From: Symsagittifera roscoffensis
Taxonomy: Eukaryota; Xenacoelomorpha; Acoela; Convolutidae
Assembly (NCBI RefSeq): GCF_963678635.1
Contig: NC_087069.1
Span: 19,444,660 to 19,508,659 of the forward strand
Direction: 5' to 3'
DNA length: 64,000 nucleotides
This document shows positions 1 through 13,389 of this stretch, piece after piece. The notes beneath the pieces were generated by a model. It did no database searches and was not told the origin of the DNA. It worked only from the letters and a program-made list of their open reading frames with translations. The position numbers were made by a program, and so were the translations under genes. The first letter of the stretch is position 1. Each line of letters begins with the position of its first letter.

Positions 1-270
1 GAAATTGGAATTCTTCGGTGTACACAGTCTGAAACCGGATTTCGTTGGTCCATTTAGTCTGAAACCGAATTCCTTCGGTTCACTCAGTTTTGAGTCCGGA
101 CTTTTTCCGTCCACACGGTCTGAATCCGGATTTTTTTGGCCCAGACGGTCCAAAACCGAGTTCTAAAACCGAGGTCTAAATTTTTTTCTGGTTTTCACGG
201 TCTGAAGAATCCATATTCGAGTCCCAACGGTGTGAACATGGTAAACTCTGGTCCACACGGTCTGAACATA
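1..270. repeat. Degenerate minisatellite
   Basis: Imperfect copies of a unit of about 35-45 bp built around CGGTCTGAA-CCGGATT and TTCGGTCCAC run from the window edge to about 270 (for example near 26, 53, 115, 145, 194 and 250). Copies decay to the right. The 61-codon open frame at 136-321 is repeat sequence and I do not call it a gene. The array may continue to the left of the window. Confidence 0.6.
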
Positions 271-330
271 AAACCACGACCACGGCCCGGCTACCCAGGT
301 TATCTACATCATCATGAATAGCACGAAAAG

Positions 331-2459
331 TAAGGGAATCACACCCTTATGGTCTCTGTCTTTGGAATATGACAATAACTTTAGGCTACACACCTCTATT
401 AGAATTGAAAATGGTGATATTTTACAATAAGTGATAATTTTAAATTAAAAAACATGATTTTTTTTGTTTTACTCGCACAGTATTTACGATTTATTTTAAA
501 AGCCAAACTTTTTGGCAAAAGCAGTGTAAATTTTGAGTTCTTCAATAACATTTTATCTGACAGAGTTCTGTCTTTAGAAAAACTATCTTAACAGTATGTA
601 CAATTGCTTCAAATTGAAGTGACTATTTTATGCCTTATAGTTTTCAAATTTAATACATGCACTGTAGTTAAAATTACCCTTTAGTGTAACATGTCACCGT
701 GAAGTTAAATGAACCTTCATCTAGTGTAAACCCTTTTTAGATTGATGTCTTTTTGCTGCTAGAGTACATGTGGATATCTTTCGAACATCAAACAAAAATT
801 CAATGTAAAACCATACCCTAAAGTTGTTTTCATTTTTTTCTCATCAATCAAAAAGTTAAGGAGATCAGCGTAAAATTTATTTATAAAATGAATATAACGT
901 TTATAAGGTTTACCTTTAATAAAATAAACTTGCACATGCTATCTATTAAATCTGTATAACATGTGTTTATGAAGTGAAGAAACCCATTTAGTAGTTTCTA
1001 ACAAAGTTTTCGCCAAATTAAAAAAATTTCTAGCTATGGAATCATTTAACTCATGAAATGCTACTATTCCAGACATACAGAAAAGGTTGAGAAAAATCTA
1101 AGATAAAGATGTTTTCATATATGTAATTGTAGGATAAGCATTTTTTCATAAATCAAAAAAACTTAGCTCTCTGTTGATGTTTTTCTCACAAACATGCGCT
1201 GAAAAGTTTGATCTTTTAAATGTCATTCGAAAAAATGTCAAACAAATATTTTTTTCTTTCCGCGGAAACCTTTAGGTTGCAAAAAATTACTTGGATTTCT
1301 TGAATTTTGTGGTTTGTGATAAACGGTTTTCCTCAAAAATTGCCCAAAACTGAAGTTTTTGAATGACCCTTGATGTTTTTAGACCAAATAATCAACTTTC
1401 TACAGGTTATATACAGGTTAACAACAGAATATCTCCAGATTTTCTACAGATTTGATACATCTTTTATTGTATAAAGATTGTGTTTTGACTATATGCAGAT
1501 TATCTACAGATTATAGACAGGTTTTATCGAGTAAAAAAATTGGTAACTTTTGCACTAATATCCTTTTTTGGTTATAAAAATAGATTCTCTCTCTATACAA
1601 TTGATTATTGTTTGCGAAATGGCTTAGATAAGTTGACTCGATACCTACGTTAAATTGTATTTTTTTATGATTTCAATGGATGATTATACATTTTTTTTCA
1701 CCGTGGATGGAAGGAGGCTAGTTTTAGCTGGGACGTTTAAGTGAAATTTTGAAAGATAATGCATAAAAACTATAATGAACTTATTCAAGAAAGACAAGAC
1801 GAACTTTTTTATACACTGTGTACTTTGGATTTGACTATGCGTTTCGTGCTTGTAGTTTCAAAATGAAACCCGCCGTTTTGTGATATTCTCAGTTGTAGTT
1901 TTAAACCATTTATGGAAAAAATACCTAGAAACAAATTAAATTAATTGAAGTTAAAAGTAAAACAAATAATAATAGTAAAAGTATAAATTGATCTCCGTCG
2001 TTTTACTCTTTTCTCACACATACCCCAAATCTGCATTTGGGTCTAGAAAGATTGCAGTCTGCGTCCGCATTGCACACAGAGGAAGCGTCTGTTTTGCACT
2101 TGTGTCCGCGGCAACTGAATAAATCAACTCAATTACAGTATTTTAAGTTTGAAAATCCTAAAAACTTAACTAAAATATCAGGGCTGTATAACCAAAGTGA
2201 TACTCAAGGTTAGTTTAAAATTTAACACAAAAGCGTTGTTTCTACCAATTTTTTAAGTAATTCAAAGATAGTCAACCTTGACTAGCTATAAAACATCTAG
2301 CTATGAAACAGAGTCTCTAAGAAACTTTCCTAGAACAAAAACAGTTTTTATGTAAGTCTGATTTTACTTTTCAAATTGTTTTGCCTGAAGATTGCACATG
2401 CTTCAAGAGCTTGTTATTGCAACTTTGATCACTAATTTTTATTATTTCTTTCATTAACG
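331..2459. other. AT-rich non-coding stretch
   Basis: I see no supported gene, RNA or mobile element here. The sequence is AT-rich with many short T and A runs. No open frame has coding-like composition. Confidence 0.5.
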
Positions 2460-2843
2460 TTAGTGAATGTCATCAGCCGAAATCAGACTTTGTGCCTTTC
2501 CCATTACAGCCTCCCAGCTAATAACAGAAAGATAGGCCCCTGCAATTTTTTTAAAATTTGAGTTGTGGCTCTTTTTCCTCAAGCAATTCAATTTAAAAAT
2601 TAAGCAGTTGGTCGGAGGGGGGTGAGAAAAAGAGCCTAGGGTGTCCATAGTTTGTTGGAGGGCGGTTGCGCTAACAGGAAAACCCTCATAACTCAACATA
2701 ATTTTTTTTATGAAGAATGGAATTGACACCAACATTTCATGTGCCCAACACTGGTGATCGCCATCACAGAATTGCCCAGCATTTGCTGTTGTTGACAGAG
2801 TTAGTACGAGCAAGACTACAGAAGCAATCAAAGAAGTCTTCAT
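2460..2843 (-). CDS. Candidate exon of a small secreted cysteine-containing protein
   Basis: On the minus strand an ATG at 2843-2841 lies directly behind a good splice-acceptor-like tract (pyrimidines then TTTTCAG). The first 22 residues look like a classical signal peptide: Met-Lys, then a hydrophobic core rich in Leu, Val and Ile, then a small-residue cleavage site ending ANA before GQFC. The following residues contain two cysteines (GQFCDGDHQCW). The frame stays open to 2460, but the later part is low in coding character. The true exon probably ends at an unidentified donor, perhaps near 2725. No family is recognised. An ATG directly after an acceptor would fit a 5' UTR intron or trans-splicing. 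This is a hypothesis from composition and the splice motif, with no neighbouring exons identified. Confidence 0.33.
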   Translation of the reverse strand: MKTSLIASVVLLVLTLSTTANAGQFCDGDHQCWAHEMLVSIPFFIKKIMLSYEGFPVSATALQQTMDTLGSFSHPPPTNCLIFKLNCLRKKSHNSNFKKIAGAYLSVISWEAVMGKAQSLISADDIH

Positions 2844-4677
2844 CTGAAAACACAGATTATACAAAAAATTTGGTACTTTTGGTAGAAAGTGTAAAAAATC
2901 AAATATCGAATTATAACGGCAAATTAATCTTTTAAGGACAAATTAATCGGAAAGTTACACAAAAAACGTACAGATACGTTTCTGGTTCAAAGCGTAAACC
3001 AACAATTTGTTCTTGTTAATCGATATAAGGCCTGACATCTATGTATATGCACAGTTTAAGAGCCCCTTACACTATGATTTATTATTGGAATTTGATTCTT
3101 TTCAATTACAGCCCCCCATTAAATAAAAGAACCCAAAAAACGAACTTCTCTACGTGGTGCGGAGACTGATTTTTTTTGTTACTATGCTGGAAGGGATTTT
3201 ATTGAAAACACCCGAAAGTTTGCACGGTAGATAGACCAGCCAATCTGAGCATAGCTTATCAATAAACCTTTCAACAAACAATCACAAATATAGCAATACT
3301 GAAATGCATAAACTTTATTACAACAAAAATGCAATATGTCTGGAAGAGTGATTGACTCGAGGTTGGTAAAGAGCCATTTACAAAATCTAGTTACCTTAAC
3401 ACGAGGAGCCTTTGAACTCAAACTAAAATATTTTGTCTGTGATACGACGAAAAAACCACGCAGCTACAATTTCTCCGTTTTTAAATGGAGAAAGTCAGTG
3501 TAGCCAAAATTGATTTAAGTTTTCCCAAATTTTTTAAAAATAAATTTCCTGCCTTTTTTTGAATTCCCGCTTCAAATAAATTAGATGAAAATTTTGAACT
3601 GAAAACTTAAAAAGACTGCTCGTATCAGAGCGAAGCCCTGAATGCTCCGACGGTTTTTAAAGTTTTTGGATCAGTAATATAAAAAAAATAACATTTAAAA
3701 AATAATTCAAATAAAATAAAACATTACGAGGCCAAACTGTGCATTTTGTACCTTGTAAGCGGATTCCGCAACAAGGACGCTCCCTTTGTTCTTCTTTTGT
3801 TCTCTATTTTCTTTTGATCGTTCCGACAAAATTTTCACAGGTTTGAAGACTTGTCTCTGGAAACCAGGAACATACAGACACAAAATTGGGCTCCTATCCA
3901 GTGCACAGTTCGGCCTCATAATGAACGAGAATTTTTTTCTCTTAAATTTGAATTTTTTTCCATGAAAATCATCCCTGCCCCACACGCCATACAAAGTACA
4001 AAACAATGGATTTCGCTACTTGTAACAAATCAATTATGGCAAATAAGCTTCTTTCAACCAATTTGGAACGGTTTCTAAGACGGATTAATTGCGCGTTAAT
4101 TGTCCCTAAATGGCCAAAATGACAATCTTTAAACCCCCATAACATTACGTGAAATGATCACAGGTGGAATATCTTTTCAAATTTTAGCTCAAGATAACAA
4201 TACCTTTGAATGATATAAGAAAATTCCGTCAAAGCTGGCTAGTTAAAAAGTCGAAAATTGTCTGAAGAAAAAACCCACCCCGAGCACAAATATTCCGTCA
4301 CTTTCGTCTCGATTCATAATCGATTTGGCAATCGAACCAATCTTCGAGCAGTCTTTTGCTTTCACAGAACTAGTTTAACAGCGATGGTTAACAAAAAATG
4401 TTTTTCCATAATTCGCTCTCTTTATATTAATGTTTCATTAAAGGGTTATTAAATCAAAAAAAGCTCTTCTACTGTTTTCTGCACCTGCTATTGTGCCGTT
4501 TCTTTAATTTTGATCTTGTCATTCAGATCTGATGCTCTCTTAAAAACTGGCATGAGTCAGTCACCCAGATATAACCACGTGCAATTACTGATACCGCCAT
4601 AAAATTAATGTTTTTATCTTCTGGTAAAGTAATGATGGAGAGGTCAAGAAAAGGGGGGATTGTTAAGTAGATCAAAA
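2844..4677. other. AT-rich stretch without supported genes
   Basis: Several short open frames occur on both strands (for example 3182-3421 minus and 3707-4006 minus), but none has recognisable motifs or flanking splice signals that I can defend. Nothing else is seen. Confidence 0.45.
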
Positions 4678-7600
4678 TGATCGATTTTTCGACCAATCAG
4701 AATGCAGCAAATTTATATTTCTCATTGGAAAGCTCAGTGCTAATTTACTGTACTTAATTATAGGGGTGGAGGATGTTAGGTATGTACAAAAGGGGGTATT
4801 GTTAAGTAGATCCGAAGTCAAATATATATTGTTCTTAAGCGAAAACTGAAAACAGAGAAAGAGGCCAAAGAAAAAACATTGTGGCTCTTCAACAAACAAC
4901 CCCCACCCCCATTCCACCTCAGCAGATACAAAAATTGTTTTAATGACATATCGTTATTTTTACTGAGTTGCATAACTCGTTTCCTCAACCAAGGACAAAA
5001 AAATTGCTGCGTGGAGCTTTTCGTTTATATTATATACTAGATTTACGTTGAACAAATATAAAAACAAGCCATAGCAAAACTAAGATAGCAACTGACGTAC
5101 AATGAACAGTTAAGAAATTTTTTAATGGACATATTAAAAATTTAATACAATTTATTACCTATCGAATCATTTATAATAGCTTGCTTTCTTCATTGCCCGG
5201 GTTGACCTCCATAAACCAAAAATGCTTATCTTGCGATTCCATTCACTGAAAATGCTTATCATATATTCCCATGAATCAAATGTTTTGAAAAATGCTAGCG
5301 ATGAAATTTTCATACACTTTCAATAAATCATTGAAAAAGGATTCGAAGTACTTTCTGCGGCTATTTGAATCAAATAACACAGTCTGGTGACGAAAAAAAA
5401 ACTATGTTTCTTCTTTTTTTTGGAAAAAAACGGTTATCATACAATTTCTATATATGAAAATGGTATGACTAGCGTTTTTTGATGGCAATAAAAATATTAT
5501 TGAGATTTCCCCATATTTTTTTTTCAACCGTTAATCTTTGTATTCAAAAAAATAATTTTCAAAAAAAAATTTTTTGCATGCAAATTTCAACTTTTTGTCT
5601 GCATAAGTTAGTCCTGGACACACAAAAATTGGGTTTTTTTTCGATTTCTCTAGATAACTTTTTTCAAACAGGCTAAAAACTCCTATTTCTTTTGTATGAT
5701 ATGTTTATATATGCCTTGATCAATCTCTGATATTTCGAAAAATCTAATTTTAAAAATAATCATCTTTGGAATTGTTGGCCAAAATTTAAAATTTTGATAC
5801 TTCTGTATATGATTTGTGAAGAGAGTTCTTACACAAGTCATGTCATCTCCAATGCGTTGTGAATGTTAGACGATCAACCTTTGCTGACTAATCACTTGTG
5901 TTTGGTCACGAAAACATCCCAAATTTTTAGGAAATCAATTTTTTTAAAATCACATTTTTTTCATCTGTTTGAAGAGGGAAAAGAAAAATGTATTTCAATT
6001 TTGAAATATAAAAGGCTTTTCGAATTATGGTGCAAAATTAACAATGTTTTGACCTGACCTTTGAACTCTAGTTCAGCTGACAGGAAACAATTTTATGAGT
6101 TCGAAAGGACAGTTTTGGCTGTTCCCCCTACCCCCAGATCTGAGTTTCAGCTTAGGAAAGTTATCAGTACGTTGGCATAAAAATCAAAGTTTTCTATTTG
6201 AATACATAAGGCAACTCAGAAAAATACAATATTGAAATGTGGGGGGAAGGAAATTGAAACAGAGCCCAAATTTGTTATAGTAGTTGTTACCTTTGTATCA
6301 GGCGTAGATCTGCAAATTATTTTACCTTGGGTGGAGGGTGTACTTTAAAAACAAAAGTAGAGACAGTTGAATTCAATTTACATATATTTGTTCAAATTTA
6401 TTCAAATTTATACCATAAGAAGTCTACGATTTTTTCGACCAATCAGAATGCAGCAAATTTATGTTTCTCATTGGAAAGCTCAGTGCTTAATTATAGGGGT
6501 GGAGGATTCTAGGTATGTACAAAAGGGGGTATTGTTAAGTAGATCCGAAGTCAAATATATATTGTTCTTAAGCGAAAACTGAAAACAGAGAACAAGGCCA
6601 AAGAAAAAACATTGTGGCTCTTCAACAAACAACCCCCCTCCCATTCCACCTCAGCAGATACAAAAATTGTTTTAATGACATATCGTTATTTTTACTTAGT
6701 TGCATAACTCGTTTCCTCAACCAAGGACAAAAAATTGCTGCGTGGAGCTTTTCATTTATATTATATACTAGATTTACGATGAACAAATATAAAAACAAGC
6801 CATAGCAAAACTAAGATAGCAACTGACGTACAATGGACAGTTAAGAAATTGTTTAATGGACAATTAAAAATTTAATACAATTTATTACCTATCAAATCAT
6901 TTATAATAGCTTGCTTTCTTCATTGCCCGGGTTGACCTCCATAAACCAAAAATGCTTATCTTGCGATTCCATTCACTGAAAATTCTTATCATATAATCCC
7001 ATACATCAAATGTATTGAAAAATGGTAGCCATGAAATTTTCATACACTTTCAATAAATCAGTGAAAAAAGATTCGAAGTAGTTTCTGCGGCTATTTGAAT
7101 CAAATAAAACAGTCTGGTGACGAAAAGAAAAAAAACTATGTTTCTTCTTTTTTTTTGGAAAAAAAACGGTTATCATACAATTTTTATATATGAAATTGGT
7201 ATGACTAGCATTTTTTGATGGCGATAAAAATATTATTGAGATTTCCCCATATTTTTTTTCAACCGTTAATCTTTGTATACAAAAAAATAATTTCCAAAAA
7301 AAAATTTTTTGCATGCAATTTTCAACTTTTTGTCTGCATAAGTTAGAACTGGACACACAAAAATTGGGTTTTTTTTCGATTTCTCTGGATAACTTTTTTC
7401 AAACAGGCTAAAAACTCCTATTTCTTTTGTATGATACGTTTATATATGCCTTGATCAATCTCTGATATTTCGAAAAATCTAATTTTAAAAATAATCATCT
7501 TTGGAATTGTTGGCCAAAATATGAAATTTTGATACTTCTGTATATGATTTGTGAAGAGAGCTCTTACACAAGTCAGGTCATCTCCAATGCGTTGTGAATG

Positions 7601-9916
7601 TTAGACGATCAACCTTTGCTGACTAGTCACTTGTGTTTGGTCACAAAAACATCCCAAATTTTTAGGAAATCAATTTTTTTTAAATCACATTTTTTTCATC
7701 TGTTTGAAGAGGGAAAAGAAAGATGTATTTCAATTTTGAAATATAAAAGGCTTTTCGAATTGAGGTGCAAAATTAACAATGTTTTGACCTGACCTTTGAA
7801 CTCTAGTTCAGCTGACAGGAAACAATTTTATGAGTTCAAAAGGACAGTTTTGGCTGTTCCCCCTACCCCCAGATCTGAGTTTCAGCTTAGGAAAGTTATC
7901 AGTACGTTGGCATAAAAATCAAAGTTTTCTATTTGAATACATAAGGCAACTCAGAAAAATACAATATTGAAATGTGGGGGGAAGGAAATTGAAACAGAGC
8001 CCAAATTTGTTATAGTAGTTATTACCTTTGTATCAGGCGTAGATCTGCAAATTATTTTACCTTGGGTGGAGGGTGTACTTTGAAAACAAAAGTAGAGACA
8101 GTTGAATTCAATATACATATATTTATTCAAATTTATTCAAATTTATACCATAAAAAGTCTACGATTTTTTCGACCAATCAGAATGCAGCAAATTTATGTT
8201 TCTCATTGGAAAGCTCAGTGCTAATTTACTGTACTTAATTATAGGGGTGGAGGATGTTAGGTATGTACAAAAGGGGGTATTTTTAAGTAGATCCGAAGTC
8301 AAATATATATTGTTCTTAAGCGAAAACTGAAAACAGAGAACGAGGCTAAAGAAAAAACATTGTGGCTCTTCAGCAAACAACCCCCACCCCCATTCCACCT
8401 CAGCAGATACAAAAATTGTTTTTATGACATATCGTTATTTTTACTGAGTTACATAACTCGTTTCCTCAACCATGGACAAAAAAATTGCTGCGTGGAGCTT
8501 TTCATTTAAATTATATACTAGATTTACGATGAACAAATATAAAAACAAGCCATAGCAAAACTAAGATAGCAACTGACGTACAATGGACAGTTAAGAAATT
8601 TTTTAATGGACATTTTAAAAATTTAATACAATTTATTACCTATCGAATCATTTATAATAGCTTGCTTTCTTCATTGCTCGGGTTGGCCTCCATAAACCAA
8701 AAATGCTTATCTTGCGATTCCATTCAATGAAAATTCTTATCATATAAACCCATACATCAAATGTATTGAAAAATGGTAGCCATGAAATTTTCATACACTT
8801 TCAATAAATCATTGACAAAAGATTCGAAGTAGTTTCTGCGGCTATTTGAATCAAATAAAACAGTCTGGTGACGAAAAAAAAACTATGTTTCTTCTTTTTT
8901 TTGGAAAAAAAACGGTTATCATACAATTTATATATATGAAAATGGTATGAATAGCATTTTTTGATGGCGATAAAAATATTATTGAGATTTCCCCATATTT
9001 TTTTTTCAACCGTTAATCTTTGTATTCAAAAAAATAATTTCCAAAAAAAAATTTTTTTGCATGCAAATTTCAACTTTTTGTCTGCATAAGTTAGACCTGG
9101 ACAGACAAAAATTTGGTTTTTTTTTCGATTTCTCTGGATAATTTTTTCAAACAGGCTAAAAACTCCTATTTCTTTTGTATGATATGTTTATATATGCCTT
9201 GATCAATCTCTGATATTTCGAAAAATCTAATTTTAAAAATAATCATCTTTGGAATTGTTGGCCAAAATTTAAAATTTTGATACTTCTGTATATGATTTGT
9301 GAAGAGAGTTCTTACACAAGTCATGTCATCTCCAAAGCGTTGTGAATGTTAGACGATCAACCTTTGCTGACTAGTCACTTGTGTTTGGTCACGAAAACAT
9401 CCCAAATTTTTAGGAAATCAATTTTTTTTAAAATCACATTTTTTTCATCTGTTTGAAGAGGGAAAAAAATCTATTTCAATTTTGAAATATAAAAGGCTTT
9501 TCGAATTAGGGTGCAAAATTAACAATGTTTTGACCTGACCTTTGAACTCTAGTTCAGCTGACAGGAAACAATTTTATGAGTTCAAAAGGACAGTTTTGGC
9601 TGTTCCCCCTACCTCCAGATCTGAGTTTCAGCTTAGGAAAGTTATCAGTACCTTGGCATAAAAATCAAAGTTTTCTATTTGAATACATAAGGCAACTCAG
9701 AAAAATACAATATTGAAATGTGGGGGGAAGGAAATTGAAACAGAGCCCAAATTTGTTATAGTAGTTATTACCTTTGTATCAGGCGTAGATCTGCAAATTA
9801 TTTTACCTTGGGTGGAGGGTGTACTTTGAAAACAAAAGTAGAGACAGTTGAATTCAATATACATATATTTATTCAAATTTATTCAAATTTATACCATAAG
9901 AAGTCTACGATTTTTA
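4678..9916. repeat. Three-copy direct tandem array, unit about 1.74 kb
   Basis: The tract starting with CGACCAATCAGAATGCAGC recurs at about 4690, 6434 and 8173, giving periods of about 1744 and 1739 bp. The third copy ends near 9916, where unrelated sequence begins. Landmarks repeated in order include AGGGGTGGAGGAT, TTGCTGCGTGGAGC, GCCCGGGTTGACCTCC, the T-rich block with GGTTATCATACAA, TAGACGATCAACCTTTGC and GACCTGACCTTTGAACTC. Copies differ by scattered substitutions and small indels. The short open frames (for example 5863-6057, 7598-7792) recur with the array and show no coding signature. It reads as a non-coding local amplification or a short satellite-like block. Confidence 0.9.
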
Positions 9917-9993
9917 GGCGGCAAATCTGTATTTGAGTTCGTGAACGTTTTTTCACTTCTATGTGAACGCACGCCAAAGCCAATTTTGAAGTT

Positions 9994-10952
9994 CTACTGG
10001 AGAAGGAGCTTTTGGCAGAGCAAACTAATACTGGAAGGGTTGCTCCAATTTGGAGCACTGCGTACACGACAGGGATTGTCGACTTGTGACAGAATTTTAG
10101 AAAACCAATGAAAATGCTGGTATATCACTCCAAGGAGAAAACGCCACCTTTTACTCCAGACTTGAAACTCGCCCCCACTGTCGCCATCTGGCAGTGCATT
10201 CAGGTACAGACCAATCAAGTCGTTAAAATCTTCTTCAGTTGTATCTCTGACCAGACCAAAAATATGTACCTCGTGGTGCTGAGGTTCAGGTGATTTCTTT
10301 TCTACCCTCCCTTGCTTGCTGACAACTTCCAAGGTCAATTTTACAGTGAGGACTCTTTGTGAAGTTGTAGACTCCGAAATCTAATTTGGCCACGGATCTA
10401 AATCTAAACTGCTGAAGTGTAGAACAACTCAATATAATATTTTAATTTTATAGTGGCTTAAGATGCCAGCGGCTTTTATACTCATGAAGGTCCAGGTATG
10501 GGAGTCTGAGGAGTTGACGGAAGGGGGTTGCCAGACGAAGTAGCACCGGATGAGGACCGTGACTTTTTCGGTCCACTGAAGAAGAATGCCTCCAGCGTCT
10601 TGAAGCTGAAGGGCTCGGGGTTTCTTGCATTCAGGCCTCTATGACATGTTGAATAGTGAAATTGAAGTCTAGTGACCAGTCTACAGAACAGTGTAAAAAG
10701 CAGTCAAGAAGATTTTGAAATGAAAATTACAGCTGGGGACGTGGTGTTTATATATAGTTTTGGTTGAGGCAAAATGACAGGTACCTGTTGCAGGTTGACA
10801 GATACCTGCTTTGAGTAAAAAGATAGAACGAATTGAAACGTCTCACTTGGACTAATTTTCAATTCAAAATTACACACCTCAAAAGTTTTTGACGCAGCTA
10901 CTAAAAGTGTTTTGGCGCTAAAAGGGGATCCTTTGGTCTGCGTTTTTATCAA
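9994..10952 (-). other. Exon-like open stretches of an unrecognised gene
   Basis: Three minus-strand stretches have less AT-rich, protein-like composition than their surroundings. The first, 10952-10731, is followed by a possible donor GTAATT at 10730. The second, 10637-10482, follows an AG and ends in a TGA; it encodes a Ser/Pro-rich C-terminus containing NPEPFSFKTLEAFFFSG. The third, 10380-9994, is open behind a TAG and includes HHEVHIFGLVRDTTEEDFND. The splice phases of the first two do not agree, so I cannot assemble a gene. They may be remnants of different exons or of an unidentified mobile element. Confidence 0.22.
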
Positions 10953-12600
10953 AATCCTGAGGGATACTTTCTGTTTTTTATCGGCCTCACGAAGTTTCTA
11001 GCCTCAATTTAATTTGTAATAATTTGATTTAAAATAAAAACTCAAAAGAATTGAATATGTATCACATAAACCTAAGTTAGCCACTTTCCAACCCAATATG
11101 ATCAGAAAAAAAGTACGGGTATACTTTTTACTTTCGAGCTCCGGAAAACAAGTTTTTGGATGAGATTAAAGTTTCTGTCAAAACGCTTATTTGAAAATTC
11201 GTTGAATGAACGAACAAAAAAAACCGAAGCACAAGTATTCCATCATTTCTTTCCAAATTATTGAACATCAATTATTTTAAGCTCGATGGAATTAAAGTAC
11301 GCACGCAAACTAATAGAATATCTCTTAAGTTTTCCTGGTTAGGTCTCATAACGATCAATTTTAACTATGAAATTTTAACTAAAAGTATATGTTGATTCCA
11401 ATTGAATGCTTTTATGTTCAGTAAACCCTTTTAGTTTCTTTTTCTTTTCCTTAATCTTAAAATCATAACTTTGCTTTCAAATAATTTTAAAATAAGGTTT
11501 TTTCTGGTCTTAAAAAATGGTTCTCTTTGTCCACCTCATTTAGGACTTTATTATTTTAATCTTAGTTCCACTACCAATTAAAGGATTTATATTCGTACTA
11601 AATACATTTCTAGACAACTCCAAGTTGAATTATACCTCAGCTTTAGCGAGTAAAAAAACTCCATCAGTTGAAGTAAAATGTATTGTTATTGGATAACCAA
11701 AAAGCAAGATTTTTTCATTAAAGGAAACCTTGTCAACCATGGGTGTATCTAGGGCTTTTTTGAGCCAACAGACAGTTGGAAAAGAGTAATGAACACAAGA
11801 AAATAGAAAAAACTCCTGATATTGACCAAACGTTCTGCACTGCAGGCAATTTTTGTTGAAAAAACATGCAAAAAAGGCGTTTTAGGGCACTTTTTGGAAA
11901 AATTTAAACAAAACCCTGCATTTTTGGTCCGCACTACCTCGCGAAAGTTGGCAGAATATTATGGTTAAATTAAAAGTCAAGTTAAACTACGGAGGAAGAA
12001 AATGATGACTCAGAAAAAAACACTCTAAGTTACGGAGGGAGAAAATGATGAGTCAGATAAAAATTAGTTTTTCCTACGAAGGAGAAAATTGATGATCGTC
12101 AACATAATAATTACGCTTTCACTTGTCATGGTAAAGTGAGAACAAATACAACGTGGCAATATCATTTTTGGAGCCCGCCTTATCATGCCTGCACCGGAAC
12201 TTAAATTTAGATATTTTCTGTTAAACAACACATATTATTAAACTGTTAACTTAGCTTCTGTTTTCTTTGAAAACCCAGATTTTTCTATTTGATGATATTA
12301 ATTTCAACCAACCAGAATCAGTTCCAAACTCTCAAATGTATACTGTTTTGGGCCGTATGACATACAAGATTCTTCAAACCCTCCAGTATATCTCATTATG
12401 GTTGAAATAAGTCCCGATTCAGAGAGACTTATATAATGAAATCATCGCTTGTTTAAAGTTGGGCTTAAAAAATTTACGGTCTTCTTTATAATCAACTACT
12501 GGTTATCAAGAGTTCTACTCAATAAATTACTCTACAGTTTTATGAAAACATGACGATCATTAAATCAGCAAACTCTATTTACATTTCAATGTTTATATCT
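10953..12600. other. AT-rich stretch, no gene seen
   Basis: Apart from the small tandem repeat at 11988-12095, I find no supported feature in this stretch. Confidence 0.45.
11988..12095. repeat. Short tandem repeat with TGACTCA/TGAGTCA-like cores
   Basis: A unit beginning TACGGAGG and continuing GAGAAAATGATGA recurs at 11988, 12031 and 12075 (periods 43 and 44 bp). The first two copies contain TGACTCA and TGAGTCA, which match the AP-1-type palindrome. The third copy is diverged. Confidence 0.6.
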
Positions 12601-12659
12601 GCTTCATTATTTGACTCTTGGCAAAAAAATCCTGGAGCACTTTTGACAAGCTCTGTTAA

Positions 12660-12879
12660 CCCGGGTTGACCTCCCCACAAAAATCAGCGTAACCCAATTT
12701 ATCAACTTGGAGACGATAAAAATATTCTTTGCTTTGAAGTTTTCGCTGCTTGTCATACAATTTTTGAGTAGGAAAAATGGCTTTAATGGAGGTTTTATTA
12801 AAAGATTCTGACGTATGAATTGATAAAAAGCTGTACGATGAAAATTGTTCCGATATGAACATTGAATGGTCAACCCGGG
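12660..12879. repeat. Pair of 12-bp inverted repeats about 220 bp apart
   Basis: CCCGGGTTGACC at 12660-12671 is matched in inverse orientation by GGTCAACCCGGG at 12868-12879. The interior is AT-rich with no gene. The layout would fit a small non-autonomous transposon, but I see no clear target duplication. The same CCCGGGTTGACC word occurs in each unit of the 1.74-kb array (near 5197 and 6927; changed in the third copy). Confidence 0.4.
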
Positions 12880-13389
12880 CTCAATATCCGACGTATTTTT
12901 CATAATCAAATACTGATAATCAATTACTGGGAAATCAGTTCTTTAGTCGAGCCATTGAGATTTGTGCCATTGCCGGATCAGATAACGGAAAGCGTTCCTC
13001 GCCTAGCAAGGAAGCGTTCTATGCCTATTGCACAAAAACTTGTGTCAATTGACGGAACAGCCACAAGGCGAACTGCACGTGTCGTCATAAACGTGGATGA
13101 GAAGCCTCAACGTTTCTCTGAGCTTCGTCGAATCTTTAGGTAGAACGTACCGAAGTAGTCTACCTCGCAGTTTTTAATCCGATCCTAAGAGTGAAAGATC
13201 AGCAATCATCGGAGTAAAATTATTTTCGGCCAAACACGCAACGGCGTTCTATTCAACGGAGGTCAGTACAGAGCCTCGAAACAACATACTCTTGTTATAT
13301 AACCTCAGACAGATAATCAACACTTTGGTGATAATTGTTCTAGAGAATAAATGTTATTAGCGTTAAAATGAATAAATATCGGCTATTCA

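Noticed and set aside
5863-7792. Near-identical 64-codon frames at 5863 and 7598
   Set aside because: Their similarity is explained by the 1.74-kb tandem array; the third copy does not keep the frame.
12862-13143. 93-codon plus-strand frame with a basic, coding-like C-terminal part
   Set aside because: It has somewhat protein-like composition (PRLARKRSMPIAQKL), but I recognise no family and it overlaps the end of an inverted repeat. The evidence is too weak for a gene call.
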